Positions 15,405 to 24,393 of a stretch of DNA of 64,000 nucleotides are shown one piece after another. The stretch comes from Sphingosinicella ginsenosidimutans. Lineage in GTDB: Bacteria; Pseudomonadota; Alphaproteobacteria; Sphingomonadales; Sphingomonadaceae. Location: NCBI RefSeq assembly GCF_007995055.1, contig NZ_VOQQ01000001.1:868001-932000 (forward strand), in the 5' to 3' direction. The position numbers were made by a program, and so were the translations under genes. How positions within the stretch are numbered: the stretch's first letter is position 1; each line of letters begins with the position of its first letter. The notes under the pieces were generated by a model. It was not told where the DNA came from and did no database searches. It saw only the letters and a program-made list of their open reading frames with translations.

Positions 15405-18401
15405 ATGTCCGACAAACCAGATTATAGAGACACCGTCTTCCTGCCGAAGACGGATTTCCCGATGAAGGCCGGCCTCGCGAGCAAGGAGCCGGTCATGCTC
15501 GCGCGCTGGGCGGAGGAGAAGCTGTACCAGCAGCTCCGCGCCGCCCGCGCCGGCCGCAAGCGCTTCATCCTTCACGATGGCCCGCCCTACGCCAATGGCG
15601 ACATCCACATGGGCCACGCGATGAACAAGATCCTGAAGGACATCGTCGTGCGCTCGCGCTCGCTGATGGGCCTCGACGCGCCCTACGTTCCGGGCTGGGA
15701 TTGCCACGGCCTGCCGATCGAATGGAAGGTCGAGGAAGCCTATCGCAAGAAGAAGCAGGACAAGGACGAGGTCCCGGTCGACCAGTTCCGCGCCGAATGC
15801 CGCGCCTATGCGGAAAAATGGGTCGCGGTGCAGTCCGAACAGTTCCAGCGGCTCGGCGTCATGGGCGAGTGGGACGATCCCTATCTCACCATGAAATATG
15901 AGTCCGAGGCGATCATCTGCGCGGAGCTGCTGAAGTTCGCCGAGTCCGGCCAGCTCTATCGCGGCGCCAAGCCGGTGATGTGGTCCCCGGTCGAGAAGAC
16001 CGCGCTCGCCGACGCCGAGGTGGAATATGAGGACATCACCTCGACCCAGATCGACGTGGCGTTCGAGATCGTCGAGAGCCCGATCCCGGAGCTGGTCGGC
16101 GCCCATGCGGTGATCTGGACGACGACGCCGTGGACGATCCCGGTCAATCAGGCTTTGGCCTATGGGCCGGACGTTGAATATCGCCTCTACGAGATTGGCG
16201 TAGCTGTCGACGCCGCCCCCGGCGTGGACGTTTTTGAAGATCCAACGGTGAAGGCGCTCCAAGGGCGCAAAATCCTGATCGCCGATAACAATGTCCTGAA
16301 ATCCGAATTCGAGTACCGCCTGAGGCGCCTTTGGCCAGGTGCTGTGCTGGTGGACCACGGTGACTGGTCGGGGGAGGGTAGGCTGCTGGAGGGCACCGTC
16401 GCCCACCACCCCATGCATAAACTCGGCGGCTTCTTCGCGAAGCCCCGCCCCTTCCTGCCCGGCGATTTCGTCACCACCGATGCGGGCACGGGTCTCGTCC
16501 ATATGGCGCCGGATCATGGCGAGGACGATTTCCTGCTCTGCAAGGCGCGCGGCATCGATCCGGTCTTCGCGGTCGAGGGCGACGGGCGCTATCGGAGCGA
16601 CTGGGCCTGGCTCGGCGGCAATCCGCTGTCGGTCATCAACAAGAAGCTGAACGCGCCCGACGGGCCGATCTGCACGGATTTGCGCGAGGCGGGGGCATTG
16701 CTCGCGGCGTCGGACGATTTCCAGCATAGCTATCCGCACAGCTGGCGATCCAAGGCCAAGGTGATCTTCCGCTGCACGCCGCAATGGTTCATCCCGATGG
16801 ATACTCCCTCTCCCCGGCGGGGAGAGGGTCGGGGTGAGGGGGAGCGAGCCGCAGGCGAGCGTCCAGCCTCCGAAGCAAATCTCAACCCGCAGAGCCCCCT
16901 CACCCAACCCTCTCCCCCCGGGGGAGAGGGCTATGGAAGCAACGCTCCCACCCTGCGCGAGATCGCGCTCGACGCGATCGAGCGGACGCGCTGGGTGCCG
17001 GAGCGGTCGATCAACCGCATCCGATCGATGGTGGAAGGCCGCCCCGACTGGGTGATCAGCCGCCAGCGCGCCTGGGGCGTGCCGATCGCGCTCTATGTGA
17101 ACCGGGCGACCGGCCAGTATCTCAACGATCCGGCGGTCAATGCGCGGATCGTCGAGGCGTTCAGGGCGGGCGGCGCGGATGCCTGGTTCACCGCCGATCA
17201 TCAGGCGCTGCTCGGGCCCGACCACAAGCTCGCCGATTACGAGCCGCAGAACGACATTCTCGACGTGTGGTTCGACAGCGGCTCCACCCATGCCTTCGTG
17301 ATCGAGCAGCGTTACGGCGATGGCGTTCGCGCCGATCTCTATGTCGAGGGATCGGATCAGCATCGCGGCTGGTTCCAGTCGTCGCTGCTCGAAAGCTCGG
17401 GCACGCGCGGGCGCGCGCCCTATGATGCGGTGCTGACCCACGGCTTCGCGCTCGACAGCCAGGGCCGCAAGATGTCCAAATCGGTCGGCAATGTCGTCGA
17501 TCCGCTGGCGATCATCCGCGACAATGGCGCGGACATCCTTCGCCTGTGGGTCGCCTCGACCGACTATTTCGAGGACGTGCGGATCGGCAAGGAGGTGCTT
17601 GCGGGCACGTCCGACGCCTATCGCAAGCTCAGGAACACCTTCCGCTATCTGCTCGGCGCGCTCGACGGGTTCAGCGAGGCCGAGCGGGTCGCGCCGTCCG
17701 AAATGCCCGAGCTGGAACGCTGGGTGCTTCACCGGCTGGCCGCACTGGACGCGGAGCTGAAGGCGGCGAACGAGGCCTATGACTTCAACCGCTACACGCG
17801 GGCGATCATGGCCTTCGCGAACGACGATCTTTCGGCCTTCTTCTTCGATATTCGCAAGGACAGCCTCTATTGCGACGCGCCGTCGAGCGCGAAGCGGCGC
17901 GCCTATCGCACCGTGCTCGACATCACGTTCGAGGCGCTGGTGCGCTGGCTGACGCCGGTGCTGTGCTTCACCTGCGAGGAAGTGTGGGGCACGCGCTATC
18001 CGGAGGGCGGATCGGTCCACCTGCTCGAATGGCCAGAGATCGACGCCGGCTGGCGCGACGAGGCGCTGGCGGCCCGCTGGGCCCGTCTCAGGACGCTTCG
18101 CGCGCTCGTCACCGAAGCGGTCGAGCCGATGCGGCGCGAGAAGAAGATCGGCTCCAGCCTGGAGGCGGAGATCGCGCTCGGGCTCGCAAGCGAGGCGGAT
18201 CGCGCGCTGGTGGCCAGCGTCCCGTTCGAGGAAATCTGCATCGTTTCCCGGGTTTCCGTCGCGCCGGAAGACGGGCAGACCGAGAGCGTGACGGTGACGC
18301 CGACGGAGCGCCACAAATGCGGGCGCTGCTGGCGGCACCTGCCCGAGGTCGAGGAGGACGGTGATTTGTGCGATCGCTGTGACGAGGTGGTGAATGGCTG
18401 A
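15405..18401 (+). CDS. ileS: Isoleucyl-tRNA synthetase with in-frame palindromic insert
   Basis: 998 residues, a class I synthetase charging tRNA-Ile. The HIGH motif is HMGH at 68-71, KMSKS is at 689-693, the CP1 editing domain lies between them, and two CxxC pairs at the C-terminus (about 970-995) bind zinc. Between QWFIPMD (to residue 466) and LREIALDAIERT, where relatives have only a short connector, about 43-47 extra residues rich in Pro, Gly and Glu are encoded. They come from a palindromic DNA element (16806-16930) inserted without breaking the frame. The flanking catalytic sequences are intact, so the enzyme is presumably functional, with a surface loop. The 3' end overlaps lspA by 8 bp. 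Confidence 0.97.
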   Translation: MSDKPDYRDTVFLPKTDFPMKAGLASKEPVMLARWAEEKLYQQLRAARAGRKRFILHDGPPYANGDIHMGHAMNKILKDIVVRSRSLMGLDAPYVPGWDCHGLPIEWKVEEAYRKKKQDKDEVPVDQFRAECRAYAEKWVAVQSEQFQRLGVMGEWDDPYLTMKYESEAIICAELLKFAESGQLYRGAKPVMWSPVEKTALADAEVEYEDITSTQIDVAFEIVESPIPELVGAHAVIWTTTPWTIPVNQALAYGPDVEYRLYEIGVAVDAAPGVDVFEDPTVKALQGRKILIADNNVLKSEFEYRLRRLWPGAVLVDHGDWSGEGRLLEGTVAHHPMHKLGGFFAKPRPFLPGDFVTTDAGTGLVHMAPDHGEDDFLLCKARGIDPVFAVEGDGRYRSDWAWLGGNPLSVINKKLNAPDGPICTDLREAGALLAASDDFQHSYPHSWRSKAKVIFRCTPQWFIPMDTPSPRRGEGRGEGERAAGERPASEANLNPQSPLTQPSPPGGEGYGSNAPTLREIALDAIERTRWVPERSINRIRSMVEGRPDWVISRQRAWGVPIALYVNRATGQYLNDPAVNARIVEAFRAGGADAWFTADHQALLGPDHKLADYEPQNDILDVWFDSGSTHAFVIEQRYGDGVRADLYVEGSDQHRGWFQSSLLESSGTRGRAPYDAVLTHGFALDSQGRKMSKSVGNVVDPLAIIRDNGADILRLWVASTDYFEDVRIGKEVLAGTSDAYRKLRNTFRYLLGALDGFSEAERVAPSEMPELERWVLHRLAALDAELKAANEAYDFNRYTRAIMAFANDDLSAFFFDIRKDSLYCDAPSSAKRRAYRTVLDITFEALVRWLTPVLCFTCEEVWGTRYPEGGSVHLLEWPEIDAGWRDEALAARWARLRTLRALVTEAVEPMRREKKIGSSLEAEIALGLASEADRALVASVPFEEICIVSRVSVAPEDGQTESVTVTPTERHKCGRCWRHLPEVEEDGDLCDRCDEVVNG
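16806..16930. repeat. Bipartite palindromic (REP/RPE-like) element inside ileS
   Basis: Two hairpins, each with a 10-bp stem CCCTCTCCCC/GGGGAGAGGG and 3-nt loop, lie at 16806-16828 and 16908-16930. Each is followed inward by a G/C-rich box (TCGGGGTGAGGGG and its near-complement CCCCTCACCCAA), so the two arms are inverted copies of each other around a ~55-bp centre. Elements of this look (translated as LTPTLSP..GRG on one strand) are common between genes in many proteobacterial genomes. Here it sits in frame inside an essential gene, like the palindromic elements known from Rickettsia. A related hairpin is at 30562-30586. Confidence 0.88.
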
Positions 18402-18960
18402 GGCCGAGGTCGCGAACGCCGAAGCGCCGCGCGCCACCGCGCCGGCCGACTGGCGCCTGAAGCGCAACCGCGCGGTCGCCATGGTGATCGCCCTGCTCGT
18501 CTTCGCGCTCGATCAGGCGACGAAATGGGTGGTGACCTATCCGCTCGGGCTCGAGAACCAGCCGGGGCAGAACATCCGCATCACCAGTTTCTTCAACCTG
18601 CACTGGGTGGAGAATAACGGCGTGTCGCTCGGCCTGCTTTCCGCCGATGGGCCGATGGGCCGCTGGCTGCTGGTGGCGATGACGGCGGCGATCGCGGTCT
18701 TCGTCTCCGTCTGGCTGTGGCGCGAGAAGCGGCGGGACGATTCGGCGGCGCTGGCGCTGGTGCTCGGCGGCGCGCTCGGCAACATCCTCGATCGGGTGCG
18801 CTTCGGCCATGTCGTCGATTTCGCCGATCTGCATTTCGGCACGTGGCGGCCGTTTTTGGTCTTCAATGTCGGCGATGCCGCGATTACCATCGGCGTGCTG
18901 CTTTTGCTTGTGCGCGCGTTGCTCATGCGCGATGGCAAGGGCGCGAAGAAGGAATCCTGA
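18394..18960 (+). CDS. lspA: Lipoprotein signal peptidase (signal peptidase II)
   Basis: 188 residues with four predicted membrane helices and a polar N-terminal extension of ~25 residues. Cleaves prolipoproteins before the lipidated cysteine. Catalytic aspartates are D133 (GNILDR) and D161 (FNVGDAAI). The usual NxGVAFG motif reads NNGVSLG. Its substrates in this window include the adjacent DUF3035 lipoprotein and those encoded at 11964, 44504 and 45963. Overlaps ileS by 8 bp, the classical ileS-lspA arrangement. Confidence 0.96.
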   Translation: MAEAEVANAEAPRATAPADWRLKRNRAVAMVIALLVFALDQATKWVVTYPLGLENQPGQNIRITSFFNLHWVENNGVSLGLLSADGPMGRWLLVAMTAAIAVFVSVWLWREKRRDDSAALALVLGGALGNILDRVRFGHVVDFADLHFGTWRPFLVFNVGDAAITIGVLLLLVRALLMRDGKGAKKES

Positions 18961-18963
18961 TCG

Positions 18964-19386
18964 ATGCGTTTGACCCATATCGTCCTGGCCGGATCGGCCG
19001 CACTGGTTCTGGCCGGATGCGCCGGGGGCGGGCCGTTCCATCGCCAGCGCCCGGACGAATTCGCCGTCGCGCGCAACGCGCCCCTGGTCGTGCCGCCCGA
19101 TTTCGCGCTGGCCCCGCCGCGCCCGGGCCAGCCTGACGCCGGCTCCGATCCACATGCCCAGGCGCTGCAGGCACTGTTCGGCGGCCCCGCGCCGCGCGCC
19201 GAGGTCGAACGCAACATGCTCCAGGTCGCTGGCGGCGATCAGGCCGTGCTCGGCGCACGTTCGGTGGCCGGCGACTCGCAGACGACGGTCGTCAACCGCG
19301 GCACGCTTGTGCAGACGATCATGCAGCTGCCCGAGGGCGACGGCCGCGAGGCATCGGTGACGACGCCGCAGCCGTCGGCGCAATAG
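18964..19386 (+). CDS. DUF3035 outer-membrane lipoprotein (BamF-like family)
   Basis: 140 residues with a lipoprotein signal ending in LAGC (Cys19). The mature part has the family's conserved segment of type PDEFAVARNAPLVVPPDF followed by PPRPG, typical of DUF3035 (PF11233), a small alphaproteobacterial lipoprotein family that has been linked to the BAM outer-membrane assembly complex as BamF. I recall that link rather than derive it from the sequence. The C-terminal half is variable. It starts 3 bp after the lspA stop, so it is in the same operon. Confidence 0.8.
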   Translation: MRLTHIVLAGSAALVLAGCAGGGPFHRQRPDEFAVARNAPLVVPPDFALAPPRPGQPDAGSDPHAQALQALFGGPAPRAEVERNMLQVAGGDQAVLGARSVAGDSQTTVVNRGTLVQTIMQLPEGDGREASVTTPQPSAQ

Positions 19387-19401
19387 CGACCCCGCCCGGC
19401 G

Positions 19402-20124
19402 TCAGAACCTCAACGCCGCCGACAGCAGCAGGCCCGCATCCTGCCCTCGTGTCGAGGGCAGGTCCGTGTCGACATAGCGAAGGCCGATTTCGGCCGCGGT
19501 GCGCCGGGCGATCGCGATCCGATAGCGTGCGCCCAGCGACCAGTTCCAATAGCTTCCGAACCGGCCCCAATCCTGCCGTCCCGCCTCGGCCGTGAAGGCG
19601 ATCGGGCGGCCCGGCAGATCGACGCTCGCCTGACCGAAGAGATAGAGCCGGTCCTCGTCGCCCGTGCCCCGCTGCGACGGCGCGTAGCGGGCGCCGGCGG
19701 CGAACTGGGCGGGGCCGATCAGATAGCCGATCGAGGCATAGGGCTCCGCGAGATCGGCATGCCCCGCCGCCCCCGCGAAGGCATAATAAGTGAGGCCGGC
19801 GTCAAGATCGAAGCCGCGCCCGAGCGCGCCGCGCCAGCCGGCATAGAGATCGAACTCGCCGTCGCCGAAATCCGGCCCGCCGCCGGTCCTCAGCGTCGTC
19901 GCGGTGACGCCGGTGTAAAGACCGCTGGTATGGCTTAGCGTCAGATTGCCCTGGAGCGCGGGGTCTTCGTCGGAGCGGGAAACACCCCGAAAACGGTAAT
20001 CGGACATCGCGACGATGCCGCCCGACAGGTCGAAATCCTGGAGCGGCGCGCTCGCCTGCTGCGCGTGCAGCGGTGCGGCGGCGAGGAGGACGAGGAGCGG
20101 TGGAAGCAAGCGGCGCATCGCCAC
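19402..20124 (-). CDS. TorF-family putative porin (TIGR02001)
   Basis: 240 residues with a signal peptide (cleavage after LHAQ near residue 22) and alternating hydrophobic strands ending in a terminal phenylalanine (SAALRF), the usual C-terminal signal of outer-membrane barrels. The start of the mature protein (DFDLSGGIVAMSDYRFRGVS) is diagnostic of the TorF/gcw_chp family found in sphingomonads and other proteobacteria. Presumed role: outer-membrane channel; substrate unknown. Convergent with the DUF3035 gene, 15 bp apart. An ATG two codons downstream is an equally good start. Confidence 0.85.
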   Translation of the reverse strand: MAMRRLLPPLLVLLAAAPLHAQQASAPLQDFDLSGGIVAMSDYRFRGVSRSDEDPALQGNLTLSHTSGLYTGVTATTLRTGGGPDFGDGEFDLYAGWRGALGRGFDLDAGLTYYAFAGAAGHADLAEPYASIGYLIGPAQFAAGARYAPSQRGTGDEDRLYLFGQASVDLPGRPIAFTAEAGRQDWGRFGSYWNWSLGARYRIAIARRTAAEIGLRYVDTDLPSTRGQDAGLLLSAALRF

Positions 20125-20199
20125 GGCCTGCCCCAGCCCGGCGGCGCGCGCAACCGGCGTTAGGCCTTCCTTAGCGCCGGGCCGCTAGCTTCGCGCGCC

Positions 20200-20544
20200 A
20201 TGACGCACCAGGCGCCACCGCCTCCGCCTTCGCCGGCCGATCCCGGCCGCCAGGTCGCGCAGCTTCGCGAGCTGCTCCGGCTCGTCGACGGCTTTGCCGG
20301 CAATGGCGGCGGCGCGCACGATTCGGCACTCGACGAAGCGGCCCGGGTCAGCGCCGCTTATGAACGCGCCCTTCCCATCGTCCAGCGGCGGTTCGACACG
20401 CGCGCCGCGGAGGCGGCGATCTGGGCCGCCGCCGGCGTCGAGGCGCTGCTCGCGAGCGGAGAGGTGCCGCCTCCGGCTGCGGCGGCACGGCTCGCCGGCC
20501 AGGTCGCCCGGGCGCTGGACGGCCTCGCGAAAATCCTCGACTAA
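20200..20544 (+). CDS. Conserved-looking hypothetical protein, helical
   Basis: 114 residues, not recognised. A Pro-rich N-terminus (MTHQAPPPPPSPADPG) precedes a helical, Ala- and Leu-rich domain with conserved-looking charged positions. No cysteine, membrane segment or signal peptide. It lies between a divergently read porin gene and a convergent metC-like gene, and its stop overlaps the end of the latter by 4 bp. Codon usage matches the neighbours, which supports a real gene. Function unknown. Confidence 0.65.
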   Translation: MTHQAPPPPPSPADPGRQVAQLRELLRLVDGFAGNGGGAHDSALDEAARVSAAYERALPIVQRRFDTRAAEAAIWAAAGVEALLASGEVPPPAAAARLAGQVARALDGLAKILD

Positions 20545-21719
20545 AGTCGCGCCAGGCCGGCCGCCAGATCGGCGATGAGATCTTCCGGATGCTCGAGCCC
20601 GATGTGCAGCCGCACGATCGGCCCTTCCCAGTCCTGGTGCGTCGCAGTGCGGGTCGGCTCGGCGGGAACGGCGAGGCTTTCGAAGCCGCCCCAGCTATAG
20701 CCGATGCCGAACAGCTCCAGCGAATCGATCAGCCGCGCGGCCGCCGCCGCGTCGCCACCGTCCAGCACGAAGGCGAACAGGCCGCTCGCGCCCTTGAAGT
20801 CGCGCGACCAATATTCGTGGCCCGGGCAATCGGGCAGAGCGGGGTGGAGGACGCGCGCGACCTGCGGCTGATCCTTGAGCCAGCGCGCCACCCTCAGTCC
20901 ATTCTCCTCGTGCCGCCGAAGCCGAACGTCGAGCGTCCTCAGGCCCCGCAGTGCGAGCCAGCAATCGTCCGGCCCCGCCGTTTGCCCGAGCGCCCGCGTC
21001 GCCAGATCGAGCTTCTTCGCAAGCGCCGCGGTCGCCGTCACCGATCCCAGCATCACGTCGGCATGGCCGCCGATATATTTGGTGCAGGCGAGGATCGACA
21101 TGTCGCATCCGGCCGCAATCGCCGGGAAGAGGAGCGGCGTCGCCCAGGTATTGTCGATCATGGTGACGATCCCGCGCGCCTTCGCGACCGCGCAGATCGC
21201 CGGCACGTCCTGCACCTCGAAGGTCAGCGAGCAGGGGCTTTCGAGGAAGATCGCCTTGGTCTTGTCGCCGATGAGATCGGCGATGCCGGGGCCGATCAGC
21301 GGATCGTAATAGCGGGTTGCGACTCCCAGGCGACGCAGCATCCCGTCGCAGAAGGCGCGCGTCGGCCCATAGACCGAATCGACCATCAGGACCTCGTCGC
21401 CGGCCGCAAGGACCGAGAGCAGCGCCGCCGCGCAGGCCGCTGCGCCCGACGGGAACAGCCTGGTCGTTTGCGCGCCCGGCTCGAGGCTGGTCAGCGCCTC
21501 GCTCAGCGCCCAATGGGTCGGCGTCCCGCTGCGGCCATATTGGAACTTGCCCGTCTCGGGCGGCCAGGATGCGTGCATCGTCGCGACGTCGTCGAACAGG
21601 ACGGTCGAGGCGCGCCACACACCGGGGCTCACGATGCCGCCCTTCGCCGCGTCCACATGGGTCCATTCGCGGCGGCGGCCGGCCTCGACGAGCCGCGTTT
21701 CGGACCTGTGTTCGCTCAT
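20541..21719 (-). CDS. metC: Cystathionine beta-lyase (PLP enzyme, Cys/Met metabolism)
   Basis: 392 residues from the ATG at 21719, which overlaps the sseA stop (ATGA). Member of the Cys/Met metabolism PLP family: the Schiff-base lysine is K214 (ACTKYIGGHADVM), the phosphate/substrate loop is PSGAAA at 90-95, YGRSGTPTH is near 61-69, and the PLP-stacking region lies in SVYGPTRAF. Best assigned as MetC-type cystathionine beta-lyase (cystathionine to homocysteine, pyruvate and ammonia), though gamma-lyase or related activity cannot be excluded. Coupled to the sulfurtransferase sseA, giving a small sulfur-amino-acid operon. Confidence 0.9.
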   Translation of the reverse strand: MSEHRSETRLVEAGRRREWTHVDAAKGGIVSPGVWRASTVLFDDVATMHASWPPETGKFQYGRSGTPTHWALSEALTSLEPGAQTTRLFPSGAAACAAALLSVLAAGDEVLMVDSVYGPTRAFCDGMLRRLGVATRYYDPLIGPGIADLIGDKTKAIFLESPCSLTFEVQDVPAICAVAKARGIVTMIDNTWATPLLFPAIAAGCDMSILACTKYIGGHADVMLGSVTATAALAKKLDLATRALGQTAGPDDCWLALRGLRTLDVRLRRHEENGLRVARWLKDQPQVARVLHPALPDCPGHEYWSRDFKGASGLFAFVLDGGDAAAAARLIDSLELFGIGYSWGGFESLAVPAEPTRTATHQDWEGPIVRLHIGLEHPEDLIADLAAGLARL

Positions 21720-22558
21720 GCTTCCCCCGTTGCCTTGGGCGTCGCCGGATCGGCGCCCCACTCGCTCCAGCTGCCGTCGTAGAGCCGGACGTCATCCTTG
21801 CCGAGCAGGTGCGCGGCGAACAGGACGACCGCGGCGGTGACGCCCGATCCGCAGGTCGTGATCATCGGCCTTTCAAGATCGATCCCGGCGTCGGCGAAGG
21901 CGGCACGCAGATCATCGCCCCGCCTGAAGCTGTTGTCGGCGTTGAACAGCCGATCCTGCGGCAGGTTGCGCGCGCCGGGAATGTGGCCGGCGGCGAGGCC
22001 CTTGCGCGGCTCCGGCTCGGCGCCGGCGAAGCGGGACGCGCCGCGCGCGTCGACGATTTCGTGGCTCCCAGCGCCGACCAGTGCCAGCAGCGCGGCCTTG
22101 TCGACGATCCGGTCGGCATCGAGCTGCGGCGTGAAATGTCCGGGCCGGGCCGCAGGCACGCCGCTTTCAACCGGGCGCCCCTCGGCGCGCCATTTCTGGA
22201 AGCCACCGTCGAGGATCGCGACATCGTGCGCGCCGAAGGCGCGGAGCATCCACCAGGCGCGCGCCGCGCTGTGATGCGGGCTGTTGTCGTAGACGACGAG
22301 GCGCTCGTGATCGCCAAGCCCGATCGCCCGCATCCGGCTGGCGAAGCGCGCCGCATCCGGCATCATGTGCGGCAGCGGATCTTCGGGGTCCGAAACGTCA
22401 TCGAGGTCGAAAAACACGGCGCCGGGGATATGCGCGGCTTCATATTCCGCGCGCGCATCGCGGCCCAAAGCGGGGAGGAACCAGCTCGCGTCGATCACGC
22501 TGAGGTCCGCCGCGCCGAGATGAGTGGCGAGCCAGTCGGTGGAAACGAGCGAGTCCAT
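21716..22558 (-). CDS. sseA: 3-mercaptopyruvate sulfurtransferase
   Basis: 280 residues in two rhodanese domains. The active-site loop is CGSGVTA with nucleophile C236; this CG(S/T)GVT form marks mercaptopyruvate rather than thiosulfate specificity. The N-terminal domain (1-~145) is the inactive rhodanese repeat. Transfers sulfane sulfur from 3-mercaptopyruvate to a thiol acceptor, forming pyruvate. First gene of the sseA-metC pair (4-bp overlap). Confidence 0.93.
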   Translation of the reverse strand: MDSLVSTDWLATHLGAADLSVIDASWFLPALGRDARAEYEAAHIPGAVFFDLDDVSDPEDPLPHMMPDAARFASRMRAIGLGDHERLVVYDNSPHHSAARAWWMLRAFGAHDVAILDGGFQKWRAEGRPVESGVPAARPGHFTPQLDADRIVDKAALLALVGAGSHEIVDARGASRFAGAEPEPRKGLAAGHIPGARNLPQDRLFNADNSFRRGDDLRAAFADAGIDLERPMITTCGSGVTAAVVLFAAHLLGKDDVRLYDGSWSEWGADPATPKATGEA

Positions 22559-22578
22559 CTCCGCCTGTTAGCGGCACC

Positions 22579-24312
22579 TCAGCCGAAGGTGAAGGAGAAG
22601 GCCTGGATGCCGGGATCGAGGAAGCTGATCTCGAACGTGCGGTCCTCGATCGCCCCCGACTGGCGGACGAGCTGGTAGAGCCGCTGGCCGGTCACCGTGC
22701 CGTTGCCGGCCGCATCCACGTCCATACCGGCGGACGCGCCCGGGGCATGGCCGTCGATCGTGATCCGGAACCGCACCGGCCGCCCGCTCGCGCTGCCGAG
22801 CACGAGGTGGAGATCGCGGGCGTGGAACCGGAAAGCGATCCGCGATCCGGCCGCACCGTCCGCCTGTTGCGGGCGCACCGTCCACTGGCCGGCGAGCGCC
22901 CATTGGTTGAGCTGCAGCGACGCCGGTGTCGCATAGGTGCTCGCGACGTCCTGCTTCTGCCCGCCGGGCGAGGTGAAATTCTGCGCGCGGGCATAGCCGA
23001 TATAGGTTTCCGGGGAGCGCAGCTCGGCCCCGTTCGCCTGCGCGCCGGTGCCGCTCCCGTCCACCTGGACCATGTCGCCCCGCGGCGGATGGCCGGCCTC
23101 GGTCAGGAGAGCGCGGATCACCCGCTCGGACTGTGCGTAATCGCCTTCGCCGAAATGATGGTAGCGCACGCGCCCCTCGGCATCGACGAAGTAATGCGCC
23201 GGCCAGTAGTGATTGTCGAAGGCGCGCCACACGGCGTAATCATTGTCGAGCGCGACCGGATAGGGGATGCCGAGCTGCTGGATCGCGCGCTGCACGTTGG
23301 CGGGATCGCGCTCGAACGCGAATTCGGGGGCATGGACGCCGATGACGACCAGCCCGTCCGGCCCGTAGCGCTCCGCCCAGGCCTTCACATAGGGGAGCGA
23401 GCGCAGGCAGTTGATGCAGCTGTAGGTCCAGAAATCGATCACCACGACCTTGCCGCGAAGCCCCTCGCGGGTGAGCGGCGGCGTGTTGAACCACTGGACG
23501 ATGCCGTCGAGGGAGGGCAGCTCGCCTTCGACCGGGAGAACCAGGCGTCCGTCCGCCCCCTGCCGAAGCGCGGTGTCGCCACGCGGCATGTCCATGCCGA
23601 GGCGCGCGGCGAGGCCGCTTTCGATCCGGTCGGTCTGGGTCGAGGAGAGGCGCGAGAGATAATTGGTGTCGACGCCGAGCGCGATCGCGCCGACGCCGAT
23701 GAGGACGAGCAGCCCGAGGCCGCGGCGGACCCATTCGCCGGCGCCGAGCGAGCGCTTCATCATCGTGAAGACCTTGCCGCCGATCAGCAGGGCGAGCGCG
23801 AGCGACGTCGCCGCGCCAAGCGCATAGGCGAGCAGGAGAACGGTGGTGCCCGCGCTTGCGCCCTGGAGCGCGGCGCCGGTCAGGATGAGGCCGAGGATCG
23901 GGCCGGCGCAGGGCGCCCAGAGCAGCCCGGTGGCGACGCCAAGCAGCAGCGAGGAGCCGATCCGTTCGCGCCCCTTCTCCTCCGCCGAATTGGAGAGACG
24001 CGAGCCCAGGCGGACCAGCGGCTGCATCGCCCGGTCGGCAAGGTGCGGGAAGAGCAGGGTCAGCCCGAAAAAGGCGAGCAGGATGAGCGCGACCCAACGC
24101 CCCGCCTGGTTCGCCTGCACCGCCCAGCCGCCGCCGACCGCCGCAAGCGTCGCGACCAGTGCGAAGGTCGCCGCCATGCCGGCGAGGAGCGGCAGGCCCG
24201 AGCGCAGAAACGAGCGGTTGGCGCGCGCGAACACGAAGGGCAGCACCGGCAAGATGCAGGGGCTGAGGATGGTGAGGACGCCGCCGAGATAGGCGAGGAG
24301 GAAGAGGAGCAT
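22579..24312 (-). CDS. dipZ: DipZ-type fused CcdA / thioredoxin-like protein
   Basis: 577 residues in three parts. Residues 1-~225 form a CcdA/DsbD-like membrane domain with C19 (LSPCILP) and C134 (APCAGP) on separate helices, the electron-relay pair. Residues ~265-430 form a periplasmic TlpA/AhpC-like thioredoxin fold with WTYSCINC (C299, C302). Residues ~430-577 form a beta-rich C-terminal domain seen in DipZ proteins. Predicted to carry reducing power from cytosolic thioredoxin to periplasmic thiols. The CINC redox pair and fusion layout are typical of DipZ. Lies 20 bp upstream of sseA on the same strand. Confidence 0.9.
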   Translation of the reverse strand: MLLFLLAYLGGVLTILSPCILPVLPFVFARANRSFLRSGLPLLAGMAATFALVATLAAVGGGWAVQANQAGRWVALILLAFFGLTLLFPHLADRAMQPLVRLGSRLSNSAEEKGRERIGSSLLLGVATGLLWAPCAGPILGLILTGAALQGASAGTTVLLLAYALGAATSLALALLIGGKVFTMMKRSLGAGEWVRRGLGLLVLIGVGAIALGVDTNYLSRLSSTQTDRIESGLAARLGMDMPRGDTALRQGADGRLVLPVEGELPSLDGIVQWFNTPPLTREGLRGKVVVIDFWTYSCINCLRSLPYVKAWAERYGPDGLVVIGVHAPEFAFERDPANVQRAIQQLGIPYPVALDNDYAVWRAFDNHYWPAHYFVDAEGRVRYHHFGEGDYAQSERVIRALLTEAGHPPRGDMVQVDGSGTGAQANGAELRSPETYIGYARAQNFTSPGGQKQDVASTYATPASLQLNQWALAGQWTVRPQQADGAAGSRIAFRFHARDLHLVLGSASGRPVRFRITIDGHAPGASAGMDVDAAGNGTVTGQRLYQLVRQSGAIEDRTFEISFLDPGIQAFSFTFG

Positions 24313-24393
24313 CTTTGGGTGCCTTTCGTCGCGGGCTGGCCCGCCGCGTACCTCCTGTTCGCGCGGCGTGCGCGAATCGTTACGTCCGCCGGC

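Noticed and set aside
14385..18482. Minus-strand frame of 1365 codons
   Set aside because: Entirely antisense to folA, ribF, ileS and lspA, which have full family motifs; composition is that of a mirror frame.
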